This document shows positions 59,002 through 64,000 of a DNA stretch of 64,000 bases, piece by piece (position 1 is the first letter of the stretch; every line of letters starts with the position of its first letter). The position numbers were made by a program, and so were the translations under genes. The DNA comes from Bacillus timonensis (GTDB lineage: Bacteria > Bacillota > Bacilli > Bacillales > Bacillaceae_L): assembly GCF_004799755.1 (NCBI RefSeq), contig NZ_SLUB01000012.1, positions 1 to 64,000 on the forward strand, read 5' to 3'. Under the pieces are notes generated by a model. The model was not told where the DNA came from, ran no database searches, and saw only the letters and a program-made list of their open reading frames with translations.

Positions 59002-59604
59002 TCACACCAGCCCAATTAAAAGATAAAGCGCTGTTCCCCAGATAAAGATGGCGGAGAATTTGTTGAACATTTTCATTAGTGCCCCAGTACCATCTAATTT
59101 TTTCATAACCGCACCTGCTAACGTTAAGCCAAAGAACCATAACCAAGATACGATAATACAAGCAGCTGTAAATAAAATTTGATCGGTTCCAACATATTTT
59201 AAGGCGCTTGTCCCAATCACACCGACGATATCTAAAATGGCGTGAGGGTTTAAGAATGAAACAGATGAAGCAAAAATGATTTGTTGACGAATGGGTAATG
59301 CTTTGTTTGTTTCATTTTTAGTTGGTTCAGAACGCCAAATGGCAAACCCCATGTAAAGTAAAAATAAAACCCCAGCACTCATCAGACCAATCCGTAGCCA
59401 TTCAAATTGTAGAACAATAACGGATAAGCCAAAGACAGCTAAAAGAATTAAAAGTGTATCACAAATTGCAGCTGTAATTGTCGCTGGAAATGCTCGAAGT
59501 AGTTTTGGCTGTGTCGCTCCTTGAGAAAAAACGAATACATTCTGTACACCTAAAGGTAAAATAAGTCCAAATGCTAAGATGATTCCATGTAGAATAGCTT
59601 CCAT
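59002..59604 (-). CDS. LysE/ArgO-family amino acid exporter
   Basis: A membrane protein of 200 aa with six helices. GIILAFGLILPLGVQNVFVF and SFLNPHAILDIVGVIG are the conserved LysE/ArgO motifs. It exports basic amino acids or related compounds. ATG 59604 has GGAAAGGA upstream; the longer frame from 59655 is rejected. It is divergent from the MFS gene downstream. Confidence 0.88.
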   Translation of the reverse strand: MEAILHGIILAFGLILPLGVQNVFVFSQGATQPKLLRAFPATITAAICDTLLILLAVFGLSVIVLQFEWLRIGLMSAGVLFLLYMGFAIWRSEPTKNETNKALPIRQQIIFASSVSFLNPHAILDIVGVIGTSALKYVGTDQILFTAACIIVSWLWFFGLTLAGAVMKKLDGTGALMKMFNKFSAIFIWGTALYLLIGLV

Positions 59605-59791
59605 TGTATCAATCCTTTCCATTCCTATCTTACTATGATACATAGGAATGGGCACTACTTTAATTGCGTAAATTTTCCAATCCCTGAATATTTATGTAAT
59701 GGAGTTTTTGTGATTTTAATATGTTATTCTTGAGTATACTTTCATCAAAAGCTAGTATAGAGTGTGGGATTTAATTAGGAAGGAAGACAAC

Positions 59792-60961
59792 ATGGATAAA
59801 CGTATATATTTTTTAATGGTCATCGCCTTTGTAATAGGGATGGTTGAATTGATCATTAGTGGTATTTTAGATTTAATTGCAGAGGATTTACATGTAACGC
59901 TTGGACAAGCGGGTTTGCTAATTACTGTTTTTGCTGTCATTTTTGCAGTGGCATCACCCGTTTTATTAGTCATGACAGCTAAAATTGAAAGAAAACGGCT
60001 GATGTTGGTTTGCTTATATACCTTTTTAATTGGCTGTATCGTCACAGTCTTTGCACCAACTTTTTCGATTTTGTTTATAGGAAGAATTATCTTAGCGCTA
60101 AGTGGAGCTTTATTAATCATATTATGTTTAGTTATGGCACCTAGCTTAGCAGGCGAACAGTATAAAGGTAGGGCGATTGGGATTGTCTCGATGGGAGTGA
60201 GTGCTTCCTTAGTATTAGGGGTACCGATTGGACTTATCCTAGGAAATAATTTTGGCTGGAGAGCACCCTTTGTACTTATCACGGTATTAACTGCACTATC
60301 CATTATTGGCGTTCATGTTTTAATGGGAAGAATACAATCAAAACCTCAAATTCCATTGCGACAACAGTTTGCTGCATTTAAAAATCACAAAATTACATTA
60401 GGGCTGACAACAACATTCCTTTATATGACGGGCCATTCTATTATGTACACCTATTTTAAGCCTTATTTAGAAGCAAATACTGATTTTAGTGCAAACTGGA
60501 TTAGTATCATTTATTTAATTTTTGGCGTTTCTGCTGTATTCGGTGGAGGGATTGGCGGTGTATTAGCAGATCTATTGGGTTCAAGAAAAACAATGGTTAT
60601 TGCTTTAATCGTATTTAGTACCATATTCTTTGTATTTCCATATACAACAGATTACTACCCAGTATTTTTTATCATCTTAATCGTGTGGGGGATTCTCAGC
60701 TGGGCGATTTCACCGGCCATGCAATCGTATTTGATTGAAATAGCACCCGATTCGTCGGAAATTCAGCAAAGCTTAAATAATTCATCACTTCACTTAGGTG
60801 TTGCTGTCGGATCGGTGATTGGAGCTGGAATAGTAGATACCCTTTCAGTCAATGTAAATCCATATGCTGCCGGAATCTTCATCATATTATCATTCATTAC
60901 TGTAATTCTTTCTGTTAACAGTAGAAAAAAGAATACCTATAGAACAAGGAGCGCAAGTTGA
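59792..60961 (+). CDS. MFS transporter, DHA1/AraJ-YdhP type
   Basis: A 12-helix major facilitator protein of 389 aa. FVIGMVELIISGILDLIAED begins helix 1, and LVITVFAVIFAVASPVLL-like helix 2 and GRIILALSGALLIILCL follow. The family exports sugars, arabinose or drugs. GGAAGGAAG lies upstream of ATG 59792. A strong terminator overlaps its stop codon. Confidence 0.88.
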   Translation: MDKRIYFLMVIAFVIGMVELIISGILDLIAEDLHVTLGQAGLLITVFAVIFAVASPVLLVMTAKIERKRLMLVCLYTFLIGCIVTVFAPTFSILFIGRIILALSGALLIILCLVMAPSLAGEQYKGRAIGIVSMGVSASLVLGVPIGLILGNNFGWRAPFVLITVLTALSIIGVHVLMGRIQSKPQIPLRQQFAAFKNHKITLGLTTTFLYMTGHSIMYTYFKPYLEANTDFSANWISIIYLIFGVSAVFGGGIGGVLADLLGSRKTMVIALIVFSTIFFVFPYTTDYYPVFFIILIVWGILSWAISPAMQSYLIEIAPDSSEIQQSLNNSSLHLGVAVGSVIGAGIVDTLSVNVNPYAAGIFIILSFITVILSVNSRKKNTYRTRSAS

Positions 60962-60975
60962 GTTTGCGCTCTTTT
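60949..60975 (+). terminator. Rho-independent terminator after the MFS gene
   Basis: GAGCGCAA (60949-60956) pairs perfectly with TTGCGCTC (60964-60971), followed by TTTT. The stop codon of the transporter is in the loop. Confidence 0.85.
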
Positions 60976-61074
60976 CGTATATTTAGACCCCAATGTTTTT
61001 TGTTTTTTAGAAGGATTTTCCAAAATAATAGGAGAATAGGTAAAATTAAGAATACTAGGAAATGAGGAAATCAA

Positions 61075-61506
61075 TTGGTACAAAAAAGTCAAACTACATA
61101 CTCGCCACCTAAACATATCGTTTCAGCTGCGACTATTGTAATCAATGAAAACAATGAAATTCTATTAATTAAAGGTCCTAGAAGAGGTTGGGAAATGCCT
61201 GGTGGACAGGTTGAAGAAGGTGAGTCATTAAAGGAAGCCGCAATTAGGGAAACGAAAGAGGAAACAGGTATTGATGTTGAGGTTTTACGGTTTTGTGGGA
61301 TTTTCCAAAATGTGAACAAGTCAATATGTAATACATTGTTCTTAGCAAAACCGGTGGGAGGGACATTAACCACTTCACCAGAAAGCTTAGAGGTTGGATT
61401 CTATCCGATTGAGAAAGCTCTAGAAATGGTAACTTTTAAGAATTTCAGAGAAAGAATTGAATTCTGCTTAGATGAAGACTCCCAGCCTTTTTTAATAGAA
61501 TTTTAA
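61075..61506 (+). CDS. Nudix hydrolase
   Basis: A 143-aa Nudix hydrolase. The full Nudix box GGQVEEGESLKEAAIRETKE then ETGI is intact (Gx5Ex7REUxEExGU). It hydrolyses a nucleoside diphosphate linked to another group; substrate unknown. The TTG start at 61075 has only AGGAAATGAGGAAA upstream. First of three Nudix genes in this cluster. Confidence 0.85.
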   Translation: MVQKSQTTYSPPKHIVSAATIVINENNEILLIKGPRRGWEMPGGQVEEGESLKEAAIRETKEETGIDVEVLRFCGIFQNVNKSICNTLFLAKPVGGTLTTSPESLEVGFYPIEKALEMVTFKNFRERIEFCLDEDSQPFLIEF

Positions 61507-61535
61507 CTGTGTAAATTATTTTAGGAGAGGGCAAA

Positions 61536-62027
61536 ATGACCAAAAAATATGTGAACTGGGGAAGCGCAAAAGTAAAGTTAACATGGAATCCTGTTCCACA
61601 ATTACCACCAAGGGAGTTAATTACTAGTGTCCATGCTTTTTGCTTTAAGGATGGTAAGTTGTTGTTAGTTAAGTTACAAGATAGAGGTTGGGACTTCCCA
61701 GGAGGTCATATTGAGTTGAACGAATCCCCTGAAGAATGTATCAAGCGTGAAGCGTATGAAGAAGGCTACGTCACAGGGAGATGCTATCAATTAGGGTATA
61801 TTGTAGTTGATCACAGCGAGAACCTAAATTGGAATGAGTCTAGTCCTTATCCAAAAGTAGGGTATCAGGTGTTTTATCGCATGGACATTGACGCATTACA
61901 TGAATTTCTGGAGATGTATGAGTCAAAAGAAAGGCTCCTTATAGATCCGAACGATGTGAAAAAGTATTATGTCCACTGGAACGAACTATATCAAGAAATA
62001 CTTGATTTAGCATTGAGCCAACTGTGA
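61536..62027 (+). CDS. Nudix hydrolase with slightly altered box
   Basis: A 163-aa protein. The box reads GGHIELNESPEECIKREAYE then EGYV: the acidic metal ligands are present, but the usual G after E-E-x is shifted (EEGYV in place of EExGU). AGGAGAGG precedes ATG 61536. It follows the first Nudix gene by 29 bases and probably shares its transcript. Substrate unknown. Confidence 0.82.
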   Translation: MTKKYVNWGSAKVKLTWNPVPQLPPRELITSVHAFCFKDGKLLLVKLQDRGWDFPGGHIELNESPEECIKREAYEEGYVTGRCYQLGYIVVDHSENLNWNESSPYPKVGYQVFYRMDIDALHEFLEMYESKERLLIDPNDVKKYYVHWNELYQEILDLALSQL

Positions 62028-62074
62028 GTCGTAACAATGATTAGCTTGTTTTAGCAAAATATCTGGGGGGAACT

Positions 62075-62476
62075 ATGAAAAAGTTTTATATTGCATCAAG
62101 TTTTAAGAACATAGAAATGGTTCGTTTTGTATCACAACAATTAATAAAAAGAGGTTTTTTACATACATATGATTGGACCCAAAACGAAAGAGTTTCGACA
62201 TTCAATGATTTAAAAGCGATTGGTATCCAAGAGAAAAGTGCGGTATTAGAATCAGATTTTCTTATAGTCATATTACCAGCAGGAAAAGGAAGTCATATTG
62301 AACTTGGAATCGCGCTTGGACAAGGTAAGAAGATTTACCTATATTCACCGGATGATGAAATAAATCATTTTGAAACAACAAGTACATTTTATCATTTGCC
62401 TGAGGTGGAAAAGTGCATTGGTACGATTGAAGAATTAATAGAAAAGGTTTGTAAAATTAATCCATTTGTTGAATAA
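62075..62476 (+). CDS. Nucleoside 2-deoxyribosyltransferase-like protein
   Basis: A Rossmann-like protein of 133 aa. YIASSFKNIEMVRFVSQQLI begins the fold. The segment VILPAGKGSHIELGIALGQG, with the catalytic-type glutamate in HIELG, and KIYLYSPD are the PF05014 signatures. The family exchanges bases between deoxyribosyl nucleosides or cleaves dNMPs. It lies between Nudix genes, consistent with nucleotide pool cleaning. GGGGGGAA lies upstream of ATG 62075. Confidence 0.82.
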   Translation: MKKFYIASSFKNIEMVRFVSQQLIKRGFLHTYDWTQNERVSTFNDLKAIGIQEKSAVLESDFLIVILPAGKGSHIELGIALGQGKKIYLYSPDDEINHFETTSTFYHLPEVEKCIGTIEELIEKVCKINPFVE

Positions 62477-62504
62477 AGGTATTTCCCAAAAAGGTGGTGT
62501 GAGT

Positions 62505-62936
62505 ATGTTCTATGTGAATGTTGAAGGTGCCGTTTATAAGGAAGACAAATGGTTGATTATTGAACGTAGTATGAAGGAGGAACACGCTGGAGGTTTATTG
62601 TCACTGGTAGGGGGAACTGTAGAAAAAGAGGGTAATTCTATAAATATATTAGAAAGAACATTAAGCAAGGAATTGTTCGAGGAAGTAGGAGTGAAGGTGA
62701 AAGAAAAGATGAATTTTGTAAGAAATACCTCATTTCAATTAGATGACGGTAGTGAAGTGATTGATATAGTTTTTTTATGTGAATTCAAAGAAGGAGAACC
62801 TTTTTCTAAAAGCCCAGATGAAGTTGATGCAGTATATTGGATGTCTACTGAGGAAATCGTTAGCCATCCTAAAGCACCGATTTGGTTAATTGAGAGCGTA
62901 AAGGAAGCTGAGAATCTCCTTAAAAAGACTTTATAA
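62505..62936 (+). CDS. Nudix hydrolase
   Basis: A 143-aa protein. The box GGTVEKEGNSINILERTLSK followed by ELFEEVGV matches the Nudix pattern with a small insertion and with ERTLSKEL in place of the usual R-E-U; the downstream EEVG is intact. ATG 62505 has AAGGTGG upstream; the frame from 62466 is rejected. Third Nudix protein of the cluster. Confidence 0.82.
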   Translation: MFYVNVEGAVYKEDKWLIIERSMKEEHAGGLLSLVGGTVEKEGNSINILERTLSKELFEEVGVKVKEKMNFVRNTSFQLDDGSEVIDIVFLCEFKEGEPFSKSPDEVDAVYWMSTEEIVSHPKAPIWLIESVKEAENLLKKTL

Positions 62937-63023
62937 ATCATATTCAAAAACTGGTTCGTTTCCCTGAAGGAGTTTGTAGGAGAACACTATTTTAAAAATA
63001 AGGCTTTTTATACAGGAGAGAAT

Positions 63024-63200
63024 ATGAAGATGAATAATTGGTGGTTTAGTTTTTATTTTTTGGTTATAGGCATAGTGTCCTTTTTTACTGGAGAAATTGT
63101 AACTTTTATCATGCTAGGATTTATATTACTAGCTTTAAATAATATCCACACCACGCTTAAACAAATATATAAACAAAATAACGGGGATAAGCAGAATTAA
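63024..63200 (+). CDS. 58-aa two-helix membrane micro-protein
   Basis: ATG 63024 follows AGGAGAG. The product MKMNNWWFSFYFLVIGIVSF then FTGEIVTFIMLGFILLALNN has two short helices and a basic tail. It lies between a Nudix gene and the nucleotidyltransferase gene. A second minus-strand frame across the same stretch lacks a ribosome site. Family not recognised. Confidence 0.6.
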   Translation: MKMNNWWFSFYFLVIGIVSFFTGEIVTFIMLGFILLALNNIHTTLKQIYKQNNGDKQN

Positions 63201-63244
63201 TGCAGATAAAGAGATTATTATGAATTTTTGATGGAGATGTAATA

Positions 63245-63811
63245 ATGCTAAGAAATGAAGATGATGTGATAAAAATAATATCTGAAGATGACCGGATGAT
63301 GGAGATATTAAGGGCTGCAAAATCTTTACAATTACCTGACTGGTGGATATGTGCAGGGTTTGTACGTTCTAAAATATGGGATACATTACACGGCTTTACC
63401 GAAAGAACGAATACACCTGATGTTGATGTTATTTACTTTGATAAAGAAAAGATAGAAGAATCAACAGAGAAATTTTTTGAAGCAGCATTAAGAAGTCTTA
63501 TTCCTGACATTCCTTGGTCGGTCAAAAATGAAGCAAGAATGCACGTTGTAAACAATATCCTCCCATATACATCCGCAGTTGATGCCATTTCCAAATTTCC
63601 AGAAACAGCAACTGCACTTGGGGTGAAAATAGATGATAAAGAAAATGTAATTCTTACGGCTCCTTGTGGAATAGAGGATGTTATCAACATGGTGTTAAAG
63701 CCAACAAGGTTTTTTGCAGAAACGAAAGAACGAATTGTGATTTTTGAGAAACGGATAGGTAAGAAAAACTGGAAGTCTATCTGGCCAATGATAAGAGTCT
63801 ATCGCGGGTAA
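63245..63811 (+). CDS. Nucleotidyltransferase-family protein (PF06042, DUF925)
   Basis: A 188-aa protein. WWICAGFVRSKIWDTLHGFT then TPDVDVIYFDKEKIE is the nucleotidyltransferase core with its acidic pair (D-V-D), and the C-terminal LTAPCGIEDVINMVLKPTRF completes the PF06042 family. Substrate unknown. GATGGAGATG lies before ATG 63245. It fits the nucleotide theme of this cluster. Confidence 0.88.
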   Translation: MLRNEDDVIKIISEDDRMMEILRAAKSLQLPDWWICAGFVRSKIWDTLHGFTERTNTPDVDVIYFDKEKIEESTEKFFEAALRSLIPDIPWSVKNEARMHVVNNILPYTSAVDAISKFPETATALGVKIDDKENVILTAPCGIEDVINMVLKPTRFFAETKERIVIFEKRIGKKNWKSIWPMIRVYRG

Positions 63812-63849
63812 ATTGTGATCAACTACATGCATGGAAAAGGAGGAGTATT

Positions 63850-64000
63850 TTGGGCACGAATCCTAAATTGCCACTAACGCTTGAGGAAAAAGGAAGGCTT
63901 AGAAAAGCGAAGGTTAAAATCGGAGAGATACACAAGCTTAGTACTTCTCAACTAAGACAAACTATAGATGTTCCGGAAGATAGAGCACGTCTCATTAAAG
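63850..64000 (+). CDS. Helix-hairpin-helix (Cdd1/pathogenicity-locus) protein, 5' part
   Basis: The gene is cut by the window edge. TTG 63850 follows AAGGAGG. The product begins MGTNPKLPLTLEEKGRLRKA and KVKIGEIHKLSTSQL, the N-terminus of the Cdd1-like helix-hairpin-helix proteins. About 50 of an expected 80-100 residues are visible. Confidence 0.7.
   Translation, partial: MGTNPKLPLTLEEKGRLRKAKVKIGEIHKLSTSQLRQTIDVPEDRARLIK

Noticed and set aside
1-64000. Anti-phage defence system, toxin-antitoxin pair or biosynthetic gene cluster
   Set aside because: No restriction, retron, CBASS, abortive infection or synthase signatures were recognised; the XRE gene pairs with DUF2975, not a toxin.

Overview
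The window is chromosomal DNA from a low-GC, endospore-forming Gram-positive bacterium of the Bacillaceae (Bacillus, Neobacillus, Cytobacillus or a close relative). Evidence: strong AAGGAGG-type ribosome binding sites with many TTG and GTG starts; a gerA-type spore germination operon; a Spo0E-like phosphatase; a YjcZ-type micropeptide and coat-like proteins; a bacillithiol-dependent FosB; a trehalose PTS/TreR pair; a BceRS-BceAB peptide-resistance module; and a guanidine-I riboswitch in front of a YkkCD-like exporter. No rRNA, tRNA, prophage or CRISPR array was found. Apart from the edge of an IS1182-type element at the left end, mobile DNA is limited to small repeats.

Layout. 0-5 kb: IS1182 end, then a four-gene Bce-type resistance module flanked by two copies of a small palindromic repeat. 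5-9 kb: a GntP permease and a hydroxyacid dehydrogenase, divergent from a LysR regulator. 9-16 kb: two EamA transporters, a DUF2975/XRE pair, an orphan second-copy-like isoprenyl transferase, a PadR/DUF2812 pair and a frameshifted membrane gene. 16-21 kb: FMN reductase with a clear operator, a 53-bp tandem repeat array, treR-treP with two operators but no treA, and a zinc alcohol dehydrogenase. 21-30 kb: accessory DNA with gene remnants, a hairpin repeat array, an SDR/acyl-CoA synthetase pair, a lipoprotein, a DUF402 protein and VOC proteins. 30-35 kb: gerA-gerB-gerC germinant receptor and a DUF3231 protein. 35-47 kb: an ArsR-controlled VOC/SRPBCC set, DUF1259, polysaccharide deacetylase, fosB, a sugar dehydrogenase-like protein, GNAT, methyltransferase, P-loop kinase and small proteins. 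47-51 kb: coat-like small proteins, a DNA alkylation repair protein and the guanidine riboswitch with its exporter. 51-64 kb: PhzF, GNAT and DinB proteins, a PadR-controlled membrane/serine-hydrolase operon, signal peptidase I, HAD phosphatase, LysE and MFS exporters, and a nucleotide-themed cluster (three Nudix, one deoxyribosyltransferase-like, one nucleotidyltransferase, one helix-hairpin-helix protein).

The themes are stress, export and detoxification. Paralogue families recur: seven VOC genes or remnants, three GNAT, three Nudix, two PadR, two DinB, two EamA. The best regulatory signals are the guanidine-I riboswitch, the two tre operators, the palindrome overlapping the FMN-reductase promoter, the palindrome around the ArsR promoter -35, and a BceR-box-like palindrome over the kinase stop codon. 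The least explained structures are two tandem-repeat families with similar periods (about 52-53 bp) and a three-copy palindromic repeat. I did not find a convincing wholly new multi-gene system; the strongest candidates for new biology are these repeats and several unlisted micro-proteins.
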